64,000 bases of DNA, from positions 12,572,592 to 12,636,591 of the forward strand of contig NC_066848.1 in NCBI RefSeq assembly GCF_001640805.2, written 5' to 3'. Under the pieces are notes generated by a model. It was given only the letters and a program-made list of their open reading frames with translations, did no database searches and was not told the DNA's origin. Positions within the stretch are counted from its first letter, which is position 1; the number at the start of each line of letters is the position of its first letter. Below, in pieces: positions 12,141-29,000 of this stretch. This DNA comes from Lates calcarifer (Eukaryota; Chordata; Actinopteri; Centropomidae). A program made the position numbers and the translations under genes.

Positions 12141-12982
12141 TATATATTACTGTTATTATCACAAGATTATAATTTCTTGTCTCTGTGTTGATGTTTGACC
12201 CTTTGTCACACTTGGATACATTCAAACTGTAGTGGACACAGTACGGAACAGTAACTAATCACATATGCTCAAGTACTGGGCACAGTTTTGAGATACTTAA
12301 TTGAGTATTTATGCTGCTTTATACAGAATTTTGTCATTTTTACATCAATACTAGTAGTTGTAGTTATTTTTTATAATCAGATTTTAAATCAAACTCTGTG
12401 AACCAACCAATAGTGTATAATGTAGTAAAATAAATTAATAAATAAATCAGCCTCACCTCAACTAGCTACATTTACATTCTGCTTAGTATATATATTCTGT
12501 TTACCTAAAGTTATTTTATATAGACAGGGATATAAAAAAAATTGGGTTAATAGCATTTAGTTCAGCATAAGAAATTTGGATTGAAGCTTGGCAAAAAAGA
12601 GTCATCCATCAATAAAACACACAAAAAATATTGGATGAGTAGCTGCATAAGTCTCAACTCTGAATAAAAACTAATTAAAATGTACAAGCAAATAAGAACA
12701 AGAAAACAGCAAGAAACAGGTTGTTTTCATGTTTAAAATGGCATGAAATTAAATCACATTTGTGTCAAAATATTTGTAGATTTTACTGGTGAATAGCGTA
12801 TAGCATAGCAATAACAAGTGAGTATAGTGTGAGAGTTACTGGTTAAACCTCTGTTACTCTTGGTAGGACATATATTATTGACTGCCTTTCTTATCTGTGA
12901 TGTTATAGCCATGTGAATTTCTCTTCTTTCCACACTGACTGTAGATAAGAGCCCTGCATCGCAGCAGCAACCTCTGCTCAGA

Positions 12983-15764
12983 ATGACAGCATGTCCTTTA
13001 GGTAAAAGGTAATTTTAATAGCTTGTTCAAGTTATATATTATTTTTGTTACTCTGGCAACCAGGCAAATGAGAAAGCTAACTGTGTTTACACTTCAGAAG
13101 TTATCATATATTGCTACACATACAGCATATTGCTGTTAGATTTATTACAGCCTGTAAACCTTTCATTCCTGAGTGCGATTTATAAGAGGTTATCTGTCAG
13201 CAAAACAATGCAACATTATCTAGCTGCTGAGCAGTGTAAAACACTGAGGTCAGCAAAAAAGGGCTAAACCTCTACCAAAGGCCAAGCTGGTTTGGGCTTT
13301 TTCTGTAGGAGAAAAAAAAAATCTTTTCTTCTCTCAGTTTGGTTTCCTGGCCTGGTAAAATTGGCTCTTGCTATTTAAACTACAAATTCTCTTTGTACCA
13401 AATTACATTCACAGCTGTGTAATGTGAAAAAATTATACAAACACATGCATTTCAGTGGGATTGTGTGATTCAGATCTGACCCTGTGTGCAGTTCAGGGAG
13501 GTGGAGGAGGGGATGGTGTGACTCAGTGGTGCAGAGTCTTTCCTCTAATCATGCACTGAAGCCCCTGGTTCCCGCCCTCTGCCTGGTGGTCGTGGTGACG
13601 TATGGCCTGGCTGACAGACTCCGAAACTTTGTGGCTGGCATCTTCATCCCTCAGTACCATTTCCCGTACGCTGTGGCTCTCTGCTTTGCTCAGGTTGGTG
13701 CCTACCGCCGGGCTTATTTCAGTGGAAATTATATTCTTTGATCAAAATTAAGTAAAAATATGATTAAATACATAAAAATATGAAAATATGATTTACCACC
13801 AGCAAGCATGACAACAGCACACACTGCTGTTTTGTTTACATAGAGTGCTGTGTGTCCTACATGCAGTATAGTGATACTAAAATACCATACATATTTAAAC
13901 ACACATACACACACACACACACACATTATATATATTCATGTAAAGGAAATACTGACTTTAAAAAAGCAAAACTAATACTACTACGACTGCCAATAATAGT
14001 AATGATTTTTAGAACAGAGAACACTCGTTGACAAAATCCAACTTGTTTTTGTATTGTTGTTAATCATTTGTGCAGTTAACCATATACCTGTACAATAGAG
14101 GGCCAGCTGCTGGCTATTGTAACCCTGGTGGTGGGGAGTGACAGAAGGGGTTTCATGTTGACTCTGGTGTATGATAGATGTTTAACCAAATGGCTGGCCA
14201 AAGGACTGTCATGCAAATGTGACTGTGTGTCTAAAGGTTGCAACTAGCTAACTGACCTTTGTGAATGACAGTCATGTTAGTGAACAGAGTCACTTCAAGT
14301 GTCGCCATACATTTATTGTGGGTATAATGTAAAAACATGGAAAATCTAAGCTTTATGATTTCAGACGTAACACATAAATTTACATTGCACTATGGTAATG
14401 AAAGCATTAAATGGGCAATGCACTCCCAAGACAAGTGCTCAGGTAGAGATACAGGGAGTGGCTGTAAGGTCTGAATCCATGATTCATAGTCCATAGGTTA
14501 ACATATGGACTATGTCATATGGCTTGTAGTAATATCAGTGTGTTTCAGGTGTGGTATGTGAGAAAGGGTTTTTTAAATATGACAAAGCCTGTAATATATT
14601 CTGCAAACAGAGGCTTTCCCATTTATTAAAAGAGAAAAGAACTTCACTGCAAATTTATCTTCAGCTTCACAAGGTCAAGTCTCACAGAAAATAGCACATT
14701 GACATAGATTAGGCCTCTAACCAACAACTACTTTATTACTAATTAATCTCATCAGGATTTTAATGATTAGATGATTGGTCCATAAATTGTAGTTTAATGC
14801 AAGAGTGCAAAATGTCCATCACAGTTTCTCAGACTGCAGAGTGATGTCTTTAAATTGGAAAAAAAAATTATAAATCAATTTACAGTAAAAAGAGACTTTT
14901 AAAAAAACTTTAATTCTATTTATAATGACATTATCTAATCTTTTCCAGGTTCTGATTTCACTGTTAGTCTTAAATCTCCTCCACGTCCTGCACGTGGTGC
15001 CTCTGAAGCATTACTCCAAGTCCCTGGGTGAGAGGGTGTTGGTGCCTGCTATCTGTAACAGCATCCATGCTGTGCTGGCCACGTGGGCCAAAGCCAGCAG
15101 CTCGTACACCGGCTTCTTCTCCCTCACCCTGCCTCTGCTGCCCTTGTTAACTGTCAGCTTTAGTTTTGCCCTGAAGCTGGTATCGCCGCCATCTATCCAC
15201 ATCTCTGTTCTGATCTCCATCCTTAGTGGGACATCTATTGTCATCACAGGTGAACATTCAGATGTCATTTGAATGTGAAATAGGTGGTTCTTCACCTCAG
15301 AGCAAATAACCCTCTAATGATTTTCCCCGCTAACTCTCTCTCTCTCTCTCTCTGCAGCTTCCAAAGGTCTGTCAGGTGTTGAACCTCTCGAGTACATGTA
15401 TGCACCTCTGGCTTTAATCCTCCACAGTCTCTCTCTGACCTGGCTGGCTAAGGTGTCTGAGGCTGAGCGCTGCCAGTCCCCCGATGCCCAAGCATCTATT
15501 TTTGACATCTACTACACCCAGCTGGTCAACCAGAGCTGGGTGCTGGGCCTCCTGTGGCTGCTGCACCCACACAATCCCTGGCAGGTGTTGAGTCATGGCA
15601 GCTGGCAGAGCCTACTCTTCCACGGATACCTGCTCGCTATTCTCCTGCTGGGGATGGTGTTGAACCTCCTAGTCGCGATATCAGCTCTGTGTGTCTCACC
15701 GCTCTCTGCTGCACTGCTCCACTCAGCAAGGCAGGTGGTGCAGCCATTCCTCCATCTTCTGTAG
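12983..15764 (+). CDS. Multi-span membrane protein, nucleotide-sugar / drug-metabolite transporter-like
   Basis: Four exons join in phase: 12983-13001 (start), 13497-13693, 14949-15249 and 15358-15764, encoding 307 residues. About nine hydrophobic segments can be seen (roughly residues 29-47, 62-85, 100-118, 125-147, 155-173, 184-204, 222-241, 258-277, 280-300). The pattern, with VPLKHYSKSLGERVLVPAI, WAKASSSYTGFFSLTLPLLP and a final helix pair ending in SPLSAALLHSARQVV, resembles the triose-phosphate/nucleotide-sugar transporter branch of the drug/metabolite transporter superfamily (SLC35-like). The short first exon (MTACPLG) and its acceptor at 13495-13496 are chosen because only they keep the frame. 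I do not recognise a specific gene or substrate. It occupies the position between p4ha1 and ecd where human has NUDT13; the sequence is not a NUDIX protein. The acceptor of exon 4 is preceded by a pure CT repeat. Confidence 0.72.
13899..13925. repeat. CA microsatellite
   Basis: ACACACAT followed by an unbroken CA run, in intron 2 of the transporter gene. Confidence 0.85.
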
Positions 15765-17572
15765 TGTCATTTTAAAGGACTTTGCCAGTGACACATATGC
15801 AATCCCAATAACTGATGACAGTGTTTTTTTATCTTTCATCTTTCTTACTTTCACAGTCCCATAACTTCTGCTGCTGAGACACTTGCATAATGTTTTCTGC
15901 TACGATAAAATGTCAGCAGAGAAGCAGCATGCATTAAGTAACTGTAACCATAACTGCATATTGCAAATGACAAGCTAATGATTCACACTTGAATTCAAAA
16001 CTCTGAACACAGATCAGTTATTATCTTAATGCTAAAGGAGGGAAGTAATAGAGCACCAGTGTCTGTACAGGACAGGACACAGTGTAACCAAAACTTTGAA
16101 TATCAAAGATTACAAATTAGCAGCATGGGTAAAACAGTATAAGTTTTATTTAAGAAGTGAAGGTGTCACTACATATAAAGGAAATATCAACAAGCACTTT
16201 TTTCTCATGAAAAACCTACTATATTTTGAGAGAATTGTGGATAGTATATAGAAGTATTGTCTGATAAACAATGAAACTAAGAACTCTTGATGGTGGGCTC
16301 AGACATTGGACCCTATTTTACATGACATGATTTACTTAACAGTATTTAAGGGATTTAAACTATCTCATGTTTCACTGAATGAATTTTCAGCCACACCTCT
16401 GTATAAGTTGTCCTTAGATGACCCTGAAAGCTTTTTCAGATGAGACAGGATAACTGTGAGGTTGAAGTTGTTAGTGCACACAGACTGTTGAACCAGCTAC
16501 ATTACATTTTTACCTATCAGTGTTAAACTTAAATCCCTGACTGAATTAATTTTTAACCAGAGGTTGCCCTTGAATGAATTTGACTGCTGAGGTACATCAG
16601 ATGAAAAGGGGCCATGATGTGGAGAGAGTTAAATGGTGCTGACACCAATTTCTTTGAGTCTATTTTAAGTTATTGGAAGTTAAAACTGAAATGACATTGA
16701 AATAAGTTTATTTGCAAAAATATTTATTCTGTTTCTTACAACCGAATGTAAGTGCTGTTAAAAACCAACATCAATACATCTATCCAGACATTAGCAGCAT
16801 GTATTAAAAGTCCACAGTGAACTTGATCAAAAGGGTTTGTCATAATTTGCTGGCAGACATTTCACTTTCAGTTTACTGTCACTTTAAACAAACATGGATG
16901 TCAGAAACTTGAGTTTTTAGATCACAAGACAAGACTGTAAGAGAGACCTGGTTTTCACAATCATCATCATAAAGTTTCATGGCATCTTAGAGATGAAAAT
17001 CTATATGTACAGTGCAACCAAAACTGAACATATATGGATTCTTTTTACATTTTCTTTTCTTTGTACACTGCCATACATATGACCCCATCATAGATAATCA
17101 GTGAGGATTGCTCACTAATATAGATGAATCAGAAAGCTATCATCTGAAAAAAAAAAAAAAAAACTTGTGGAATCTTGTCAGTAATTCTCTTGTTCTTTTG
17201 GTATTTTACATGTATTTTCAATTAATGTTATTTTTTTTAACTAAATCTATCATGTGCACAAACTGGAGTTTCCTTTCCTTTTTGCCCTTGTGCACACTTA
17301 GTATTACATGTAAACTGTAAACAGGTTTAAAAACATGAATTAGAATTGTTTTTCAAATGTGTAATAGGAAATGTCTTCAAGGTGTCTGCTAGTCCTAAGG
17401 AACACAGCTTTACAGTGAGCAATGAGTGCTTTCTGCAACAAAAGCACCATCATTGTAATGAAGGCACTCTGCTAACAGCTATAGATGCTGCTCCTTGCTG
17501 GGTGTTATTTATCACTTTTCATTGGTGAAGGGAGGCCTGCCAAATACTGCCACAATCATTAGTTACTATTTG
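15765..17572. other. Convergent spacer transporter / ecd
   Basis: A+T-rich sequence between the stop of the plus-strand transporter gene and the stop of minus-strand ecd. It must hold the 3' UTRs of both. No coding exon is supported; the open frames at 17108-17528 contain poly(A/T) runs and show no homology I recognise. Confidence 0.55.
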
Positions 17573-21909
<4,337 letters not shown>

Positions 21910-23070
21910 CGTAGTAAGATAACTGATAAAAAAGACAGCAGATTCATGACATAAATACATATATGTAAGGAAGAATTTGTTATCTTTTCTTATGTTATCT
22001 CGCAAGTCTCAATTAGAGCAAAGCATCAGAGAAGTTACACGAAGCTCAGTCGACCAGGTGATAGTTAGCTATTTATATACAAGATACTCTGATGGTAATG
22101 TCAGTCAACCTTACCTTGCTTTGTTTTAAAATGTTATGTGATATCAATGTGAGATTTCAAAGACACAAACAAGCCAGGAAACATTTCTCATTTCTATGTA
22201 CGTTACTATCATGCCGTATGTCACTGTTTAGGTCCTACTGCAAATTCTACTCGACTACCCCCAAGCGTGCAACAACTAACAGTTCCTACCGTTAACATTA
22301 ACTAAACTCCACAGTTCTACAGATACAGTAACCCACATTATATCAAATTAAATTCAAAAATAAGACTCTCCGCTCGCGGATTTAACGAAAAATCTAATCA
22401 TTTATTACATAATGCGCATTTTGAGTTTAGTTCACCAACAAGTGGATATATTTCAGGAACGCAATGACGTCGTCGCAATAAATGCTGGGAGTTGTAGTGA
22501 GATAGACGATGATGTAACGGCTATTCTCTGGTAGTCCGAAATCTATTTCCCGTGAGACCACGGGAGGACGAAGCTGCGTATCCATGACAGCCGTGTTATT
22601 GTTGTTGGCGTTGGAGCTAACATTAGCAAAGAAAATCCTCCTGAGGGGACGATAGCTAGATCCGCTAACGTTACACACTCATTTCTTTTAAGATAAAACC
22701 CTAATCGATGGGCAGCTTTTGCACCACACAAGATGCTAATTTAGTGTCACACGATTTATCTCAGTGGAAATGTGTTTTGAGGAATTATACAATGCTGCTC
22801 GTGCCTTGTTGATGTTTCATCTGTGCGTCTATGTAACGTTAGCTAGCGTATTTTTAGACGTAGCTTCCTCCTAACATTAGCTGCAACCGTTTAATAAAGA
22901 CCATTAGTATCTGTAGCCAGTGCCCCGTCCAGCTTTCTTGCACCAAGTGTATTTATCTGTGGACTAGAGGAAATGTCAGCCATCCCTCCAACCTGTTCCC
23001 AGCGAGCCCTGGAAGCGGAGGCAAGAATGAGAGATGAAGGTTTGAGCCTATAAAACGGAGACAAAGGAGG
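21910..23070. promoter_or_regulatory. Bidirectional promoter ecd / fam149b1
   Basis: The two start codons face away from each other about 1.16 kb apart. The interval is CpG-containing and includes ATGCTGGGAGTTGTAGT at 22482-22498, a match to the SBS/ZNF143-type element (ACTACAAYTCCCAGMAT on the other strand), and TGACGTCGTCGC at 22465-22476, CRE-like. On the minus strand an acceptor (TTTTTTATCAG) just above 21921 implies a separate untranslated first exon for ecd; on the plus strand the 5' leader of fam149b1 seems contiguous with its start codon. Short open frames at 22092-22731 overlap this region and are not taken as genes. Confidence 0.65.
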
Positions 23071-26000
23071 ATGATTTCACGATACAACAGGAGACCTGTA
23101 TCGCACAAACTTGAGATGTGAGTATTAAATATGAGATTTTACCGCTCTCCATTGAGCTGGATTTCCTACCATACCAGCTGAGCGCTGAAATTAAGTTTTT
23201 CTTCCAGCTGTCAGAGGCTCAATACTGTTTACTGGGAAAGTGAGTCTGAAAGTATTAAAAGCATGGTCACAAGTATATACAAATTTATGATATGTACATA
23301 CATCTGGAGTATGACAATAACATACAGAATGGTGAATAACAGATATGCTTCTAGTGGTTTTCATTTATATCTTTCATACCATGGGCAGTATGACTGTAAA
23401 AACAGGTATTGAAATGCATACTGTCTTAAACAGTCTTAAATTTAACTTGGTGAACCCTGTAGAAACACAGACCATCAAATGACTTTGCAAAATAATATTT
23501 TTGTTGATCCAGGTCTGCTTAGACAGACATTCACTGTATACAATACATGATGATGTCCAGCAATTCAATTAGAAAACAAATTTAGGTTTAAAATTACCTT
23601 TTAGGGAACAACATTTCCTTGTTCCATGATGTCATGCTTTGGAAAATGGTCAGCAGTAAAGTTAATACACAGTATTGTATTTATGGTGTTTGAACAGATA
23701 CTTCGACAAGAATTATGATAAAGATGAACAAAGACCAGTGGCATATCAGAGCATCATCAACAGATGTTTTATGTGATTAAGGACATCTCACTGTGTTTTC
23801 TGTTTGTGTCATACTTATCATGATGTTGTGTCATATCATTGCGACTGGAAGACCATCCCTGACATTAAATACATCACTAGTGTCCTCTCCAGACTGTGAT
23901 TGCCCACTCACTTTTCTGATTAGTGTTTTTGATCTGGTGTTTGGATCTGGTCTCTTGGGCAGCCGTGGGTTGTCTCGAAGCAGCCTCGACCACCACCCTC
24001 TCCCAGAGGAAGCAGACGATAATCAAACCCCTCAGCGCTACCTCCATGACCTCCAGGAAGCTGTCTCCACTCACAACAGGTAACTAACTCCTGGTTGTTC
24101 TACAACCAGACGGGGTTGAGTTGTTCTGCAGGGACACAGACATTAGCTACGCCGGAGTAAGGCCAAGATGAAACTACTTGCAACGAGTATACACACATGC
24201 TCTTGCATGTGTGTTTTGTAATGTTACACCATCTTGAGCAGACAGCTGATTCTCAAGGCTCTCACTGTGTGACACAGGACACCCAGAAGCAGTGGATTAA
24301 TTGATATCACATTGCCTTCTTCAGATGTGCAATTAAAAGAATAAATAATGAGGCAGGCTGTTAGAATATTCTATTACTTTGACATTTGCCCTTTATTTTC
24401 CATTTGCCTATGATTATGTCAGCAGCCACCGCCAGTAAGATTTCCTCAGCCACATAACACAAACCTGGTTTATATTGTGACATAGAAAATCAAGGTGTGT
24501 ATATATATACTTGTTAAATATATACTTGTTAAATTCACTGGGTATGTGTGAAACAGGTGTAGGAAGTGGGAGTGTTGGAAACAGATTGTGAACTGTATCC
24601 CTGACACAAAACATGGTGAAACATTACTTCTCAAACTGTTCCAAAGCCTCACAACTTTCTCCTTTCTGTCTGTGTAGCTCAGAGACATCTGCTGCCTCAG
24701 GCCACTCTGACTGTCCCACCGTCATCTCAGTAGACTCCAACCAGTCCTGGTCAGGTATCCACAGCTCCACAGGCACTGGTATATCCACAGAGAGGAGCTC
24801 TGTTTTCTCCTGGGGCTATGATGTAAGTCTACTCCTGAGAAAAAGAAAATCATAATGTGAAGTAATAATGCCAGCCTGGATCTGTCTGTCACACAAGAAA
24901 CACACTTGAGCATACACACACACACGCACATGCACACTCACAACATTGTTTTGTCTTCTAGCATTTTTTTAGCATTATTCTGTTGCAAAGATGAAAAGAC
25001 TCCACAAACATCATGCATAGTTTAATGTCAGATTTTGATTTAGTTACCACCATTTGTCACCTTTTGACAAACCAATGGAAAACCATAAAACAGCTTGCAA
25101 TCAGTCACTATATCATACGGTAGATACCTTGATTGTCTGCTACTGTTTTTGTGTACGTGAGGCCTGAATCCACTGGGTATTGGTTTGTTATTATGCTGTG
25201 CTTTCTAGCCTTAGCTGGTCCTACAAAACTTTTCCAGGACTCAATGATTTATTTAGTTTGTTGTCCTCAAGCTGCTTCTGGGAGAGAAAAAAAGAAAACT
25301 CTGTTACGCAAACTAACTCACTCCTAAGTCACCTCTTTCTGTCTGTCTCTCTTTCGTGTTTTTTGTTATAGCATATGAACAAAGCTTGACCACAGACACA
25401 TACACACATCCCAGGGGGGATGTAGGAGCTAATTATTATGCACGTTGTAGCTTGCTGTGAGATGATGAAAAAAAAAATTAAAATTCCAACGTGTTGCCAG
25501 TAACTGATGAACAGACTGAAAAGCAGCAGCTTTCAGTCATAGAGCTGCTGTATGAGAACAGAAGAATGACTTGCTTCCCTTCCTGTTTCTCTGTCTCACT
25601 GTTTTTCCGTCCCACAGGAGTTCGACAAGGCAGCGTCGCGACAGGTGCAGCAAATGTTTGAGGAGATCGACAAAGAGCTGTACGAGGGGAAAGGCAGTGG
25701 AGGCGGGATACTCCAGGGGCTGCAGGATGAATGTCAGCAGTGGGCCACACGTTTCCCACATCTTCGGTGCGTTAGCCGGCGTTTCCTACCAACCACATGA
25801 CCTCTTAGTAAAATGGGGCGGCGGTTGGATCAAATCTGAATGTGGAGACTAACCTGAACAAAAACATAACACTCTCGTATGAAAGCATAATTATTTTTCT
25901 TATTTATTCATTGCATGTGTGTCACTAAGAATCCTGGGGACTCAGCTGGTGTATCCCAGTGATGAGGGCTTCCAGTGGTACGCTACTTCAGGGAAAAGCA

Positions 26001-29000
26001 GCTCTGCCAGCAGCCCATCAGCAGGCAAAGAGAGCAGCGTGAAGTCCCAGGAGAAAGATAAGACTGGCACAGAGTAAGTCTTAACTGCACTGACTAACAA
26101 AAGGTCAAGGTACATTTCCCTTAATTCTTAAAACCTATAGGACTGTCTAATTGAGGCTAGGTCTTAAAATTTAATTTGTTTGAGGTGTGAAATCTCTGTT
26201 TAAGCAGATATAAAGGTAGAATGCATCTGTGATAGTCACAGGCACTAGTGTATATTACTTTATTATTTAAAGAACTTTGTAAAAAATATTATGCCTGTCT
26301 ATCTTGAGTGGCTGTTGGATGTCTGTCCAGATGACTGGCGTCGGTGCATCAATTATAGAGCAGTCCTGACTGACTCTGTGGTTTTGTGACCTAGATTCTC
26401 TGGCTTGTTAATCAAGTGTGTGAGCCAAAGCCATGTTGGTTAGCAGTAATAGATAGTTGCTAGAGCTCCCACTTTTAATGGTAGACTACTGAATTGACAT
26501 AGTCGAATTGACAGAAAACAGATGTTGTGTGTCAGCCACTTTGTTAATGTTAGTGTGAGCTTGTGTATTATTGTGTATACTGTATAAAGTTTGTGTTGGA
26601 ATTTTCCTTCTGCGTTTCAGCCTGTAGTTGTCAGCTGGATTCTGATTTATTTATTATTTATTGAAAACACACAGTACGTGAGGGCTTATGTCTGTGAGCA
26701 TACAATTTTATGAATGCGTATTAAGTTGCTTAAATATATGTGCCCTTGTCTTGGTGGAAAGGTTGAATGTGCAGGGCCGGAGAGCGGCACTGATCAGGTC
26801 CTCCTCAGCAGAGCTGGATGGGCCCCCTGGCACCTCCAGTGGCTCCGGCAGTCATTACAAGCCGAGAGTGATTGAAGTGGAGGGTCTGATGGAGGAATAC
26901 CTGGCTTTTGATAGCAGGGACTTGTGAGTTATTTACTTTCCTCATGCTGCACAGTATTGCTCTTTTTCCAGAAACTAAATCCAAACATCAGCTGCCTGTC
27001 CACGTGTCGTTGAGTTTGGTTATAATTATCTACTCCTGTCTTCAACAGGGAAGATGAGTGGGAGCAGGATTGTTCAGAGTCGGGTCGGAGGCATCACTCC
27101 CTGCCCCCCGTCTCACCATACCGGTGTCGCCGCCAGGCTGTTCTTGACCTGCTCTTTGATGACGTGTGGCGGCAGCTGGTTGGCTGGATGAAAGAGCTAG
27201 TTCAACGCCACTGGGAATGCTGCACCTCAAGTAGAACTGAATTTTACTGTTTTGGCATGCATTAGACTTAACTTATTTTATCAAATGTCCATTCGTATGC
27301 ACAGTATTTAGATGTGACTGTACATGTGTGATTGGCAGATGATGAAAAGATTTCTGGGAACTTGAACCCTGTGCAGCAAGACTCCCAGAATCCCTTCATG
27401 CTGCTCTCTACGTTGCCCACCATGCTGCCCAAACTTGGCCAGAGCAGGGTGCCCCCACTCACAGCTGGCCTGCAGTTCCAGGTCAGTGATCTGAAGGAGG
27501 CTGAAAGGCACCAGGGTGTGTGTGGGGGAGTAGATTGGGAGCCTCCTTTCACTATCATCACTGTCATCAGTTAGAGGTTAATTCAAAACTCAAAATAAAA
27601 TGAAGTACAGTATATTGTACTGTATTTATACAGTATATAAAATGAAAAGAAAATGATCAAATTAGAATATAAAGCTAAGTTAGTCATGGAGTGTTAAATA
27701 TAGTACCAATGCAGACCCATCCTGATTTTAAATCATTTTAGTCCTGAGAAGAATATATAACATTTATTCAGCATCCATAACTGTGAGGTCTTTGTGTTCC
27801 ACAGTCCACACCTGATTGTCGCCTGTTTTTCACTCCTGCCTGTTGCTCTTTCAGTCTTTCAGTGCTTCCAGTTCATTAACCTGTATCACTGTTTTTCTTT
27901 CCTTCCCTCTTTACTCTCTTCACCTTGCCAATGTGTTCTTGTATCTTCTGTACCATTTTCCTTTCTTTCCTTTTGTTGGTTTGTTTTTGCCCTTTCTCCT
28001 TGTCTTCATTTCCCTTTATGTTCTTTACCTTCTTTCTTCCCTTTCTATCCACTCTCTTCCTTTGGTCATGCCTTTTTTTCCCCCCTTAAAGAACACAAAG
28101 TCAAGGGGCTCAAAGCACAAGTCCAGACGGAAATCCAAAAAGCAGAAAAGGCCGTCCACTGTATGTAACTCCCTCACTTAGAGCCAAAATGGTGGCGTGT
28201 TGTGTGCATGCCGTCCATGGCGGCTCGTTATCTTTATCTCTAGAATAAATGTGCTTGTGCCTGTTGATTAACACAAAAGCATCACCTCTGTTTATCCTTT
28301 TAATTAACTGCAACTTACTTTCAACATGAACGACTTTGATTTTCTTTAGATAATTTTTTTTTCTTTCACAATGTGAATGTTGGAATGCTTTGTTTTGCTA
28401 GTTATTGCTTTTGTTGCATTTTAAGTGTTGTGGATGTTGTTTTTGATTGGTGGCATAGAAGATATGGGATCCCCCTTGGCATCACTGCATGATAAATAAC
28501 CATTTCTTGGAGATTATACTGTATTTACATATGGAAATAACTAACCGTATGACCACTGGCCTTCATAAGATAAATTCTTTGTATCTTATATCTCTTGTCT
28601 CCTCTTACCTCTCTCTGTCCTTGACCCTGTAATCGTTCCCATCTTTTTGCACCACCCCATCACCCTTTCCTTCTGTCTCATTACTTCCTCCCTGTCATTT
28701 CACACCATTCCCCAGGCTGGAAGGGTCCCAGTTGGAGCAGTGGCAACTCAGCACAACCTGAACGACCTCATCGTGATCCACAGCATCCCCCTGCAGCAGA
28801 GGAACCTGGGTGTGCTGGATAGAAACCAGTATGGACACATTTTAATCTTCTATGACACATCCATCACCAAGAATGTGTATCTTCACAATATGTGATTTGA
28901 AAGGCATAGATGTCCTTGTTTTCCATTTACAGGTAAATTGCATTTTGCACAATGAGATGGACACAGCCTCACTCGTGCCATGTTTTTGTCTCTGATCTTA

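Larger units (their letters stand above)
8981..12982. other. Divergent intergenic region styxl1-like / transporter
   Basis: About 4 kb between the 5' side of the styxl1-like gene (minus) and the transporter gene (plus). It holds an interspersed repeat (10.35-10.56 kb), a mariner-type MITE (11.9-12.14 kb), a short rhodanese-like open fragment (10.57-10.65 kb, see findings), CA-rich tracts near 10.72-10.76 kb and A+T-rich sequence. No CpG island marks a clear promoter. Open frames at 9141-9748 and 10696-11319 lack any recognisable protein. Confidence 0.55.

Noticed and set aside
22427..22731. Short minus-strand frame ending in DDVIAFLKYIHLLVN
   Set aside because: Sits in the ecd/fam149b1 promoter over the ZNF143-type element and has no homology; probably leader sequence of ecd.
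27794..28181. Two overlapping 121-124 codon plus frames rich in Phe, Ser, Leu and Cys
   Set aside because: They come from a CT-rich intron of fam149b1 and only touch the real 69-nt exon at 28092-28160 in its correct frame at one end.
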